Made by a program: the position numbers and the translations under genes
Notes under the pieces: model-generated
Told to the model about the DNA's origin: nothing
Databases searched by the model: none
The model's input: only the letters and a program-made list of their open reading frames with translations
Assembly (NCBI GenBank): GCA_032622095.1
Contig: CP136061.1
Span: 49,979,797-50,043,796 of the forward strand
Length of the DNA: 64,000 nucleotides
Reading direction: 5' to 3'
Source of the DNA: Siphonodentalium dalli
Lineage: Eukaryota; Mollusca; Scaphopoda; Gadilida; Siphonodentaliidae
Part shown: piece by piece, positions 33,368 through 44,362 of the stretch
Numbering within the stretch: the first letter of the stretch is position 1
Layout: each line of letters opens with the position of its first letter

Positions 33368-33880
33368 TTCCAACTCAAGTACGTATGTAGTTTTTGCAGT
33401 TATATAGTTTGCTAAGGTCATCTGCACAAGTATTTGATTATTCTCTGTGCATAATGCCTACGCAAACATTACGACAGCGTTATGAGTGAACTTCGATTCT
33501 ATAACACGAGGGTGACAGACATCAACGACAATAGACGGAACGCTCTCCACAGTTACCGAACTCCGCAGTTGAAAATGTTTCGGCGACTGTTAAGGCTCTT
33601 CGTAAACCAAATGCCAAACACATGCCACAACACATCTGAGATAATCCGAACGCTCAATATGAACACTATACCAATATAGTACCGTGGACATTTCAAACCC
33701 TTGTGTGCATGCTGTGTTTAATGCAACCCAAGTCACTCAAAATGTTGGAATTCATTGCAGAAAATCGGTCCCGTTACTGTAGTATAGGAGCAGACAAACT
33801 GACAGTCTAACACAGACGAAGAAATACCTACAACATCGACAAAAAGGTGCATATCAACGTCACTTTAAATAGGAAACCGG
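33368..33880 (+). pseudogene. LINE-A copy 4: ORF1 start with an open frame
   Basis: A 5'-truncated piece begins with the GTTTTTGCAGTTATATAG run. ORF1 opens with ATG at 33482 and reads 65 codons (MSELRFYNTRVTDIND, NALHSYRTPQLKMFRRLLRL), a basic N-terminus that is interrupted in copies 1, 2 and 3. A shifted frame continues SLKMLEFIAENRS. Homology ends near AGGTGCATATCAACG. Confidence 0.75.
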
Positions 33881-34252
33881 TTCTAAATCATCGTTCTCGT
33901 CGACAAAATACAACTTAATACAAGATATTCGTCAAATTTCAAATACGATGCATTCGGATGTATGTGACACTGAAGGGGTCGATGTCGGAACATTTTGGTG
34001 TGCTGTGTACCCATATTTAGGAAAAGATAGTATGGGTATCCAGCTTGACCTGTGCATTGTTTTGAGCACAGCAATGTTGAAGAAATATCGCATGCTATCA
34101 AATGGCCCAAAATTGGTAATCATCTTTAAAATACATATTTCTGATTAATAATTGCTTGTTCTCGGTGATATAACTTTTATGATTTACGAAAAAGTTTATA
34201 ACATAACAGCACAAACCTAAAGCTATGTACCCAACACACCCTTCCGACACGT
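33881..34252. other. Unassigned sequence between LINE-A copies 4 and 5
   Basis: Short frames on both strands, none recognisable. Confidence 0.35.
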
Positions 34253-34985
34253 GGTTTTTTGCAGTTATATAGTTTGCCGAGGTCATCTGCACAAGTATTT
34301 TATTATTCCCTGTGCACAATGCCTACGCAAACATTACGACAGCGATATGAGTGAACTTCGATACTAACATGGAGATGACAGCCGAGGTGACCGCCATCAA
34401 CGACCATAAACATAACGCTCTCTATAGCTGCCGAACTCCGCAGTTGAAAATGTTTCGGTGACTGTTAAGGCTACGTTCATACACTGGCAATTTTGCACGG
34501 TATATGTTTTGCAGGCATTTCGTCGTAGAAACCGATATGATGCCAGAATGTGAACGGAAACATGCATCTAACATGCATCTTTATCAAAGCGAACGACATG
34601 AGAAGTAAAATCTATGTTATTCACCTGTAGCGATGCTACCAGAATTTGCCTGTAAATAACATGCAATTATCTGGCAAGAATAAATCACACAGGTATCTGA
34701 AGGCAAATTCCAGTAGCACCGTTACAAGTGCATGGAACTACATAAATGCTACTTCTCATGTCGTTCGCTTTTGGTAAATATGGGTGTTATATGCATGTTT
34801 CCGTTCATATTCTGGCATCAGATCGGTTTCTACGACGAAATGCCTGCAAAACATATACCGTGCAAACTTGCCAGTGTATGAACGTACCATAAGGCTCTGC
34901 GTAGACCAAGCGGCAAAAACATGGCATAACACATCTGAGAGATAAGCCGGATTCTCAACGTGGCAACTATACCAATGTAGTTTGT
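34253..34985 (+). pseudogene. LINE-A copy 5 (short ORF1-start fragment), split by a foldback MITE
   Basis: TTTTTGCAGTTATATAGTTT to GTGACTGTTAAGGCT (34253-34472) and AAGGCTCTGCGTAGACC onward (34891) match copies 1 and 3. The interruption is element V1 (34473-34889). An extra GCCGAGGTGACCG insertion and further decay distinguish this copy. Confidence 0.7.
34473..34889. mobile_element. Foldback MITE V1 in LINE-A copy 5
   Basis: Terminal repeats ACGTTCATACACTGGCAA and TTGCCAGTGTATGAACGT extend inward as long arms of over 150 bases each (TTTGCAGGCATTTCGTCGTA, GTGAACGGAAACATGCAT, GCGAACGACATGAGAAGTA), so nearly the whole 417 bases form an inverted repeat. TAAGGCT is present on both sides, and the uninserted sequence is seen at about 19345 and 32462. 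The duplication would be 7 bases, or 8 with a mismatch, which fits hAT, but the exact terminus is uncertain. Other copies: 55860-56283, and 41072-42085 with a Helitron inside. Confidence 0.75.
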
Positions 34986-34994
34986 CTATCAGCA

Positions 34995-35150
34995 CCATAT
35001 TAACATAGCAGAACACACCAACATCATAGCAACACAGCAGGACACACCATGCAACACCATAGCACCATAGCAGGACACACCAACATCATAGCAGGACACA
35101 CCAACATCGTAGCAACATAGCAGGACACACCAACATCATAGCTACTTAGC
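34995..35150. repeat. AGCAGGACACACCAACATC minisatellite
   Basis: About seven irregular units of ATAGCAGGACACACCAACATC with inserted GCAACACAGC and ACCATAGC pieces. Unit lengths vary between about 22 and 45 bases with no unique spacers. Confidence 0.8.
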
Positions 35151-35646
35151 GGATCACTTAAAACCAGGTATGATATACGAAAAGAAGTGTAACTCAATTG
35201 TTGCGTGTAGCATTCAGTCTTGGTCGATATATTCACATGCATGGAGTTATTACTCTTGCTACAAGTTAGGTTCTCTGTTCCGAATCATCTCAACAAATTT
35301 AATCTGCGAAATCATGAACCAGATGAGCGTATTCTGCCAGATGTTCAGGGTCCCACACCTGGCTATTAACTGTATCATTCAACCAAGGTGATATCGCACA
35401 ATAGGAGAGGAGGTCACAGTGGTTCAGTCGGTTAGATATATAGGGCAGTATGTCGTCATCAGCCTTCGATCGAGCGACTGCGATTCCCAATAAGCTCGGA
35501 TTTATAATGTACGCAAAGAGGGTAACATGAATCGTATATCTGGGCAAGTTTGTTCGTTGATTACAAGCGGTCGGTATAGTTTCTGTGTGTGGTGGGTTTA
35601 TGTACCTTTTATAATAACCCTATATACAACCTTCCATCCACCAATG
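35151..35646. other. Unassigned sequence
   Basis: No gene or repeat family recognised. Confidence 0.35.
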
Positions 35647-36039
35647 TTACCCTTCCATGACTGGACCTTCCGGAATTTTGCGAAAACCCTTTGCCAATGT
35701 ATTCTCTTATACGTGCGAGTCTCCCACAGCGAGCCTCGCATATATAAGAGAATACATTGACCTAACACCATTTACCTTGACCTTGTAAGACAGTGCATTC
35801 TCTTTTATATGCGATGTTTCACATGGGAGAGTCGCATATATCAGAGAATGCACTAGCACATGATTGTAACCAGTCGGTGACAGGGTCATAAAGGAAGTAT
35901 TACTGGTAGAGATTTCTGATATTCCACACATATCTCGATCCCGACGCATCTTGTGTCTCTGAAACCCTGTGCCAATGCATTCTCTTATATATGCGAGTCG
36001 ACCATAGGTCGCCTCGCATATATAAGATAATGCATTGGC

Positions 36040-36240
36040 CTAACAATTTTCTTACATTCATTAACAATTTTTATAATTTTGTATAATTTTTTCTTACATT
36101 CTTTAGCAATTTTTATCATTTTTGTTTACATTCTTTAACAATTTTTATCATCTTTTCCTATATTGTTTAACAATTTTATCATTTTTTTCTTACATTCTTT
36201 AACAATTTTATTATTTTTATGATTTTTTCTTATATTCTTT
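36040..36240. repeat. TTTTTCTTACATTCTTTAAC spacer repeats
   Basis: Five to six degenerate units of about 33 bases (TTCTTACATTCTTTAACAATTTTTATCA) expand the AT-rich spacer typical of family D. The same expansion is seen at 56520-56800. Confidence 0.75.
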
Positions 36241-36589
36241 ATATGAGAGAATGCACTGGCAGGCACGTGACAGGGTCAGAAAGGAAGTATTACTGGTGCG
36301 CTCTGGTAGAGATTGATTACCAAGACCAATTAACCAGGGGTGAAAACAAAAAACAGCAAACAACATAAGAACGTTACTATTGACAATGGCAGTTGCCAGA
36401 TTATCACAACAAAAGCTCAAACAGTTGACCATGCATCATATGCGATCGATAATCATTAGTGGCGACGAGCGATTGCTTCTTCGCTATGCAGAGGCGGCAT
36501 GCACGGGTCTGTTGAGATCAACCGGTGCATAATACCTACGCAAGGCGACGAAAGCAATGACTATGAGTTCCATGAAAGACTATCAAACA

Positions 36590-36668
36590 CACATAACCAC
36601 GTGCAGCGGGAACTCAACTGGGAATCAAACACGCATAACCAAGTGCAGCGGGAACTCAACTGGGAATC
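36590..36668. repeat. 41-base direct duplication
   Basis: ACACATAACCACGTGCAGCG...GAATCAA is followed at once by ACGCATAACCAAGTGCAGCG...GAATCAA, with two differences. Confidence 0.8.
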
Positions 36669-37540
36669 AAAGCATTAAACGCCGATGTGAAACGATATAA
36701 AACCATACAGAAACACTGACAGATAGAGAAAAAATGGCCAGACCAACAAATGGAAATTTTGGAAAGAAACCTAAGCAAATTAAAGGGACCGAATGCACTC
36801 AATGGTTAAATGTGCAAAAAGTATGTAAAAACATCACCACCAAAAATAACATGGAGAAATAGATCAATTTTGTTCTTATCTTAATCACAATGGCACATGA
36901 CAAGTAAGTCAATAAACATTAAATTTGTCTAAATATTATTATGGAGGAGCGATTGTGTATTCATCTTAATATCAATTAGGTATACTTTTGCGATTATCAA
37001 CTAAAATAAGTTGGCGCAAATGGTTGCAAAATGAATTTGGTCTAGATACTTTTCATTACAGCTTTAGTATTTATATGTCACTTTAAAGATTAGAATGTAA
37101 CTCTGTTTAGGGCCCCAATCTACTAGTGCTGTTCTATGGTGACTCTGTGACATACATGCAAGATAACTAAAACATTTCAAAAAGAACTTTATACAGAACA
37201 GAACATGAATTTGGGTCGAGAACCTATACAGAAGCAACGTGAGAACAAGTGACCGAAAACACAAAACTATAATTTATGCAGGTTAACCCTTCCATGAGGT
37301 CTATAACGGGAGCTGCGCTGGTGCAGCATTAAGTTATGTTCCATTTCATTCTCTTATATATCCGAGTCTCACTAAGGAATCTCGCATATATTAGAGAATG
37401 AACTGGCTTACAAGGTCAAGATTGTAGACCAATGTATTCCCTTATAATGTATGCCCAATGGGAGACTCGCATATATAAGAGAACACATTGGCACAGGGTT
37501 TTCGCAAAATTTTAAGAAGCTCCAGTCATGGAAGAATTAA

Positions 37541-38461
37541 TTCAAAATGACCCAATGGGATCTTAAAGTTGAGTTTCTACCTCGATTCCAGTACAGATGC
37601 AAGTTATTCCATTGAATTTACAGATGCATGTTATTCCATAGAATTTACAGCAATGAGACCTTAAAGTTGAGTTCCTACCTCGATTCAGGTGTTATTCCAC
37701 CACATTGCTAGCAACCTGCTTCCTTCCTTCCGTGAGGGGTCGGTGAGAGTGGTACAGCACTGTCGATTTACTCAATTTAAACAGACCGGGAAAGCATGTT
37801 CAGTCACGACGGTAAAGCGGATTACTTCATAACGTTGTCCCCTACACAAACACTAATCCATTAATCCCTTCAAATATAATCCGATATACCCTATTACAGT
37901 ATATTGTTACAGATTTTTCTGCATAACACGGAATTTGATGACAATGATGATCTATATTCGAAGCTAATGCATGGGCGACTTCGATAGGATCAAACTGCTC
38001 AATAATTTGGCTGGTTTTGACCATTAAAGTCTTAGGCTATGTATATGCCATGTCACCACCCCCTGGTCATGTCGTTCTGCTGTCTGCTTTGATGTTGGTG
38101 GGTCCTGTTGAAATGGTATGATGCAAACTGATGCCGTTACGAAAAAGTACCCTTATTTTTTCTAAAGTTGTCATTTTCGCGCTGTTTGGCTATTAATCCG
38201 AGCGATTTGAGAGAAAAAGGCCAGTTCTAGCCAATTTTCAAAAGTTTGAAATGTCATACTTAACAAATCATTAGTTGAAAATTTCACACCAACAATTGGT
38301 TGAAATTGTTCTTATAGTTTGATTTTCCAACAATTTATTAGTGAGGCGATTGTTGGTTTTAGACCAAAAATTACATATTTTCCTACTTTTTGTCAAAATT
38401 TGACTGAAATGGCCATCAGTCTCTTCGGGGGGAGGGGGTTAGACCGGAAATTTCCAACAAT
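37541..38461. other. Unassigned sequence
   Basis: A local direct repeat (GATGCA-GTTATTCCAT, TTAAAGTTGAGTTYCTACCTC) occurs at 37560-37690. Otherwise nothing is recognised. Confidence 0.35.
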
Positions 38462-38700
38462 TGGAAAGATTGTGTGCTCGTCCCTCCCTCGTGGCCAGTC
38501 AAAACCAGCTAATTAATTTATGAAAAACATATATTTTCCTAATTTTTGTCAAAAGTTGGAATTTTTTCAATCTTGGTGGGGGTGTCAGGTTGGAAATTTT
38601 CAAAATTGGGAAAGCTTGAAGCCAGTCTAGGGGCTAGGATTTTGGGTTTTCGTGATCAGATTTCAAAATAATGTTCCTTTGACTCGGCCCGAACAAGAAT
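38462..38700. repeat. Repeat S, copy 3
   Basis: It matches the units at 1-345: CTCGTCCCTCCCTCGTGGCCA, CAAAACCAGCTAATTA, GGAAAGCTTGAAGCCAGTC, GGCTAGGATTT and CTCGGCCCGAACAA. Upstream, 38140-38460 has similar AATTTCCAAC runs and may be an older unit. Confidence 0.55.
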
Positions 38701-40374
38701 ATCCACTAAGCTGAAGCATGCAAATTAGAGCATTATAGGCAGTCATTGGACACAATATGTGAAGGAAATAGGGACAAAAGTCAACTGCAATCCGAAGTTT
38801 GTCATATGCATTGGAATAATATTTAAAATGAACCCAGATATTGGGTACATGTGCTCGGATAGCTGAAATTCGGTGCCATGGACTCGAGCATATTGATAAT
38901 AATAATAACGCTCTTTAATATCCGCCACATTGGGCAACGAAATCAGATACGTTCTTTATAACAGGAAGCGTTGTCTTGCCTGTGGCCTGTTCTTGTGACA
39001 ATAAGCACATAAAGGGCGTATTTTAATGAGCTAAATACGCTCATATCGGCATTATTTAACATCATTATACGCTCAGTATGGACGTAAAATGCTTTTTCTT
39101 TAAACAGTCAGATGTGGGACTATTTCCATAGGAAATATGCCCATATTGCCATCATTTAATCTACCGTTCTTCATCGAAACGACTTACCATATGCATGTTC
39201 TTTTATAATGTGTTTTCACTGCGGCCCGCGCCAATACAAAAAATAGCATGTATATTCACACTATGGGCTTATTGCAGAATCAAATACGTCAAATATAGAC
39301 CTATGTGAATATTTACGCCCAACATGAACATATTTGCATGAAGATATGTTTATTTCCAGACATAACTAATGATAACTTCAAAACAAGGCAAATGATGTCT
39401 GCTGAAAGTCGATTTTAGACCATCAGAACCTTCAGTTATATATTCGATGATTATATGGTATTATGTTGGGGTACAGGTAACATGCAAACGGTAGCCTGTA
39501 TTTTTATGGCATATGGGATGAGGCATCTTTGTACCTTGTCATTTTGTTTTTCTTCGAAACAAGATAACAATCGAGTCATGAAGGGGAGATAAACCCTGTA
39601 TTCAGTTTGACAAGACACATATATTTCTTTATCGCCTCCATCTGGGGAGAGTATATTATATACATCCTGATTTACAAACACAGATAAACATGAATGTCTC
39701 AAGCATGTGGCTGTACAAATTATACCAGCGTGGTATATTATTCTCAAAGACAGAAGAAAAAACAATAAAAGAGATATGTGCATAAAATAAAAACAAAAAT
39801 GGCGATATAGTTTCATAATTACGTTGAATTATCGAGTGTTTATATATAAGTAGCACCTACATCCTACAAATTTATTTGTTTTAACCTATATGTACAACTA
39901 ACAGTATCACATCCGTATGCTCGTTGAGAGCTACACAGTCGTATATCTCACACGCGTGGGGATGTTAGGCAGCGTTCACTATACTGGGGCCAACACAAAT
40001 CGTGTGAATGTTACTGAGGGTATTTGTGTGGAATACTGTTAGGGCCCTTATATTTGTTTGTCATTAGTCTGCACATATACGCCGAACCATGACGATTTTA
40101 TATCAATTATCAAATTGTGGCATCTCTGGATGGGAAAAGTCAGGTGTGGACCCTCTGCACCGAATAATACATGTATAGCAAGAAGATCGTCTCTAGATAG
40201 CCCATCCAAGCTGAGGAACGCGTAAACACTTTATGAAATTTTCCACTTCTAAAAGTAAAATATAATTTCCTGCATTATAACATCAGTCACATCGTGGAAT
40301 AATAAGGAGCGTCTGTGTCACTGTCCGTAATTCCGTCGGGCCGTCCATCCGTTCGCTTTTTCTTTTTTTTCGTT
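38701..40374. other. Unassigned sequence
   Basis: One AACGCTCTTTAAT motif lies at 38906. A 121-codon ATG frame on the minus strand (39816-39451) has a hydrophobic N-terminus but no recognisable domain, and I do not call it a gene. Confidence 0.35.
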
Positions 40375-40690
40375 TCCGGGTGATAACTTAAGTCTGAACT
40401 GAATGGAATGAAATTTGATATGTGACTTTACAAGTCCAAACTTCAGGTCAAGTTCGAATTTGGGTACCGCCCGCCAATTGTCACAAAATTTACGGCACTT
40501 TTTGTTGGAATTTGCACTCAATTTTCGTTTCTTTATGATAACTGTTGTGTGTAAGTCTTAACTGAATGGAATGACAGTTGGTATGTGAGTTTACTAACCC
40601 AAAATACAGATCAAGATCGACTTTGGGTTCCGGTCGCCAATTTTCACCAGAGTTATGGCCCTATTGTTGGAATAACCACGGGTTTATTTT
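40375..40690. repeat. Two tandem units of about 165 bases
   Basis: Units 40378-40535 and 40545-40690 share ATGATAACT, TAAGTCTKAACTGAATGGAATGA, TATGTGAGTTTAC, TTTGGGTWCCG and CGCCAATT. They resemble transposon-derived tandem units such as those in K1 but are not the same sequence. Confidence 0.6.
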
Positions 40691-40783
40691 GCCACGCCAT
40701 GGCGATGCTCTTGTTCCCAATACGATAAAGGCAAGGGGCTCTTGTAATATCTGATAATTATTTTCTAGCACTTTGGGATGTCC

Positions 40784-41065
40784 ATGTGCATGGACTTCAT
40801 ATATTTCCCCCCAAAGATGTGCACACATGGCTCCACCCTGCCCAGGTAGATTTTTGTGAAACTTCTTTAACTTTTTATTAAAGCCTTAACCTTTATAAAA
40901 TTAATAATAATATATATCATGTTAAATTATGTTATAATAATGATAAATCATGTTAAAATATCGTGTTATGACCTAAACATTTTTAAAACTTAACCTGTTA
41001 ATTATAATATGTTGTTTTGGGTGATGCATGGTACATACGTCGTATAATCATGACAAAAATGGAGT
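40784..41065 (+). repeat. Repeat W, copy 1
   Basis: About 280 bases beginning ATGTGCATGGACTTCAT and containing CCCAGGTAGATTTTTGTGAA, TTTTTATTAAAGCC, repeated ATGTTAAATTATGTTA runs and CTTAAC..GTTAATTATAATATG. They recur in direct orientation at 42650-42960 and 46420-46730. This copy is more diverged. Confidence 0.75.
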
Positions 41066-41071
41066 GTTGGG

Positions 41072-42085
41072 GAACGTTCATACACTGGCAAGTTTGCGCG
41101 GCGTTTATTGTAAGTATTTTCTCATAGAAACCCCTATGGTGCCAGAACATGAACGGCAACATCTATTATATATTTTGGAAGATATGTGTGTGTGTCTGTG
41201 TGTGTTTCTGTCTGTAATCGATGGACTCGAAAACGGCCGAGCCGATTTCGATAAAACTTGGTATGTGGGGTTATTTTCGGCCGGGGAGTGACATGGGCCT
41301 ATTAATTTGCTCGTGCGACGTGACCTTGAAATCGGGTCATTTCAAGGTCAAACGCCCGAATATCACGGGATTTCGATGAAACTTGGTATGTGGGGGTACT
41401 TTCATATGGGGAGTCTCATAAGCATATTCATTTGCCCGTGCGACGTGACATTGATCTTGAAATCGGGTCAATTCAAGGTCAAATCGCCAATTTTGATGGG
41501 ATTTCGGCGAAATTTTATACATAGGGTTACTTTTGTCCACTGGGTGTTTTGGACGGGTCAAATCGTGACCCTGACCTTGACCTTCAAAATGATCAATTCA
41601 AGGTCAAATCGGGTAAAACCGGATGGATTTCGACGGGTACTTTTGTTCGGGCAGTGTTTTGGACGGGTCAAATCATGACCCCACTTGACCTTGGCCTTCA
41701 AAATAGACAATTCAAGGTCAAAGCCCGGACGAAGTCGGGTCACCTTCTAGTTCATATATATAAAGCATGCTCACCAAAGCTAACGACATGAGAAGTAACA
41801 TTTCGGTATATAATTCCACATGTATTGGTGCTACTAACTAACCCCTTGCTTTAAAATATGTGTATGATTTATTCTTGTGATATCATTGCAGGCAAATTTC
41901 CATAGCATCACTACTAATGGAACTACATAGTTTTACTCCTCGTGTAGTTAGCTGTGGTACAACATAGTTTTTACTTCTCATGTAGTTAGCTGTGGTATAG
42001 CTGCATTTTATAAAGGTTTTACATTCGGTTTCTGGCATATTGCAGCTGTCTATACCGAAATGTTCGATTGTGTGAACTTACCATT
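41072..42085. mobile_element. Foldback MITE V3, split by Helitron A
   Basis: AACGTTCATACACTGGCAAG at the left matches the V family end, and the decayed right end reads GTGTGAACTTACC. Arms include TAACGACATGAGAAGTAACA and CTACATAGTTTTACTCCTC stretches as in V1. The Helitron at 41162-41750 lies in the left arm, exactly where V1 reads ACATCTAACATGCATC uninterrupted. The copy at 44937-45855 belongs to the second duplicate and lacks the left end. Confidence 0.7.
41162..41750 (+). mobile_element. Non-autonomous Helitron A, copy 1
   Basis: It starts TCTATTATATATTTTGG after an A (41161). It ends with a hairpin GCCCGGAC-GAAGTC-GGG, then TCACCT and CTAG (41747-41750) followed by T. The TC start, 3' hairpin, CTRR end and A|T insertion site without duplication are the defining features of Helitrons. 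The interior has three to four degenerate units of about 120 bases with TCAAGGTCA / TGACCTTGA motifs. Frames of 60-123 codons are by-products of these units. No Rep/helicase is encoded. Confidence 0.85.
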
Positions 42086-42100
42086 ATGAGCCATGATAAT

Positions 42101-42612
42101 GGCTGCGGACACACGTATCACAGTAGCGATGGCATAGTAGGTGTGACAATTAATTATGGTGCAATTTTGGTGACAATTGGTCGTCATATTCCTGTGCCAT
42201 AGCGAGACATGTCGCCCGCCGCACATTCACACAATGAGTCTTTTCCAAGCTCTATCAGCGTCGAGATCGACATCTCAATGATTTATCAAACCGAATGTCT
42301 TGTCGCTGTTGATCGTCACTCAACACGCAATGTTATATTTTTAATGCTAACACACAAGACAATTCTGGACGATCGGTCGTGCAATTTTATGTATCGTAGA
42401 GAATACAATGTGGCTAAACGTAATGAGTAGAGATCAACCTTGGTCAAACTCAATGGGTTAATTGGTCAGTCGACTCACTGTGCGAATATGCGGCGCGCGA
42501 CACGACTCCCTATGGCATATAAATTATGTTGACCAATTGTCACCAAACTCTACCATAATTAATTGTCACACCTACTATGCCATCGCTACCGTGGTACGTG
42601 TGTCCGCAGCCA
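42101..42612. mobile_element. Foldback element F, copy 1
   Basis: GGCTGCGGACACACGTA at the left and TACGTGTGTCCGCAGCC at the right are a perfect 17-base inverted pair. The arms continue with few mismatches for about 100 bases (GCGATGGCATAGTAGGTGTG, CAATTAATTATGGT, GTGACAATTGG). The core has no gene. A near-identical copy is at 45871-46382 because of the larger duplication. Confidence 0.8.
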
Positions 42613-42649
42613 ATGTGTGCTGTCGTGTTGCCAGTTTTCAGTGCAAGCA

Positions 42650-42960
42650 TATACATGTGCATGGACTTCATTACTTCTCCGTAAAGATGTGTACCCAGGG
42701 TTCCACCCCGCCCAGGTAGATTTTTGTGAAACTTATTTAACTTTTTATTAAAGCCAACCCTTATAAAAATAATAACATGTTAATTAATTTGGGCGATAAA
42801 TCAAGTTTAAAACATGATAACTCATGTTAAATTGTGTTAAAATCATGATAAATCATGTTATATCGCGTTATGACCTAAATGTTTTTAAAACTTAACATGT
42901 TAATTATAATATGTTGTTTTAATCATGGTACATACATCATGTTATAATCATAATATATCA
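42650..42960 (+). repeat. Repeat W, copy 2
   Basis: It matches 40784-41065, with fewer decayed positions and extra ATCATGATAAATCATGTTA units. Confidence 0.75.
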
Positions 42961-43164
42961 TGATGAGACAGGATTCTATGTGATCATTTTTTTATAAGTG
43001 CAATGGAGATTTCGGATCCCACACCATATACATGTAAAACGTTTTGATGTACATATACGTATAGCGTCATATTTGGTTTTAAATTTGTGAAGGGACCAAA
43101 GCCAACAACTGCGCAAAATTGCGTCTGTTGTTGTAACTAGAGGTATGCAACCATGAATACATTT

Positions 43165-43318
43165 TAAATATGTTGATATGAAGTTAATTTAATATGTTAT
43201 ATGAAGTTAATTTAATATGTTTATATGAAGTTAATTTAATGTTTAAATGAATTTAATTTAATGACTATATGAAGTTAATTTAATATGTTTTTGTGAAGTT
43301 AATTTAATATGTTTAAAG
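43165..43318. repeat. TATGAAGTTAATTTAATATG minisatellite
   Basis: About six units of 22-24 bases, one of them AAATGAATTTAATTTAATG. It is duplicated at 46935-47088. Confidence 0.9.
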
Positions 43319-43985
43319 TTGGTCTATCTCTTTCTCACACGTGTTATATAGTTTCCGGGGTATAATATAATAAATATGAGTCGAAGATCGACGCCTGTCC
43401 GAAAACGATTCTATCAATTAATATCGATTTTATATCGATAATTTCTTAAATAATGCGATAATAATTTTTTCGTTACTATTTTAGAATGTTTAGATAGATA
43501 TCCCGCATGCTACGCACCGAACGAACGCGAGTCGTAAATTGTCCCAAATTGATTGTATGACATGTATATTATACCAGAAAATTCGAAATAAAACTAGAGA
43601 TGGGACTATGGTATACCCCCGTATTCAATATGTTATTCACATGCAAGCTCTATGCCGAGTTCAGTCCCCTGCTTTTCAGGACTTATCGCTGCCAGCACAT
43701 ACACGTAATGTGAATAAATCGCACGATTATTTATTTGAGATTTTTGTAGGTTACAATTCATTCTGCATTATTCAGAGAAACTGAACAGTCCATATTCATT
43801 TTAAAATTGTCTACATCAAGCCAGAATGATTCAATAAAAAATGTTAGATTTAATTAAGAAAATACACATGCCGGCAGCTATCAGACATAGCGTATATAGC
43901 GAGGGGACTGAAGCTTTATTCCAATGATATAACCATTGCCATATATTGGAATTGGTCAATAGTGTCACTGGAAACATACTACTTA
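43319..43985. other. Unassigned part of the duplicated block
   Basis: Frames of 81 codons occur (43539-43784, and 47309-47554 in the other copy). A two-base difference between the copies (CTTTTC versus CTACAC) changes residues without conserving them. No domain is recognised. Confidence 0.35.
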
Positions 43986-44362
43986 CCTGCAGCTACTCAC
44001 CTGTGCAAGCTTATATTCAAAGTCAAACTATGAGTTCGAACTCCAAATCGCAGGTACACAGTATCACATGACGATTGACCCATGTAGCAAATTTGATTCA
44101 AGTTGAACAAGAAATTTCTGAGAAAACGTCCAGACAAAAGTCGAAAAATTATCATAACTCAGTCAACTATGTTTGGACCTAACTCCAAATCATAGGTGCA
44201 CAGGTTCCCACGACGGTTGGCAACTGTAGGAAATTGGATTCAAAACGTCCGGACAAAATTATGCATTTTGATAAAATTTTCGAAGTCGAAAAACGGGTAT
44301 AACTCCACACAAAAAAGTCTGACGAGCCGCATAATCGCAGGTGCACCGGTTCCCATGGTACT

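Larger units (their letters stand above)
35647..37540. mobile_element. Composite TTAA-like element with diverged hairpins
   Basis: The outer ends CCTTCCATGACTGGACCTTC and its inverted partner near 37510-37534 run into AATTTTGCGAAAACCC on both sides and border TTAC at the left (35647) and TTAA at the right (37537). Inside are five hairpin units of family D or close relatives: 35692-35761, 35790-35853, 35969-36038, a half at 36230-36262, and 37343-37407 with 37425-37492. Between them lie AT-rich spacers, a LINE-A-like shred (GTGCATAATACCTACGCAA, 36525) and another TTAACCCTTCCATG end at 37284. It looks like several related elements inserted in one another. No coding sequence. Confidence 0.6.
41167..44362 (+). 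repeat. Direct duplication, copy 1 (about 3.2 kb)
   Basis: Every landmark here recurs 3,770 bases downstream: Helitron A end 41750/45520, foldback 42101/45871, frames 42209/45979 and 43539/47309. I count about nine differences over 3.2 kb, including one extra A in the second copy near 48080, so identity is about 99.7 percent. Homology starts in the fifth to tenth base of Helitron A and stops at GGTTCCCATGGTACT. Confidence 0.95.

Noticed and set aside
34995-35150. CRISPR-like array
   Set aside because: Unit and spacing are irregular with no unique spacers, and the genome is eukaryotic; it is a minisatellite.
39451-39816. 121-codon minus-strand frame with a hydrophobic N-terminus, possible secreted protein
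   Set aside because: Real ATG, but no recognisable domain, cysteine pattern or supporting splice or promoter signal; length is within chance for AT-rich DNA of this size.
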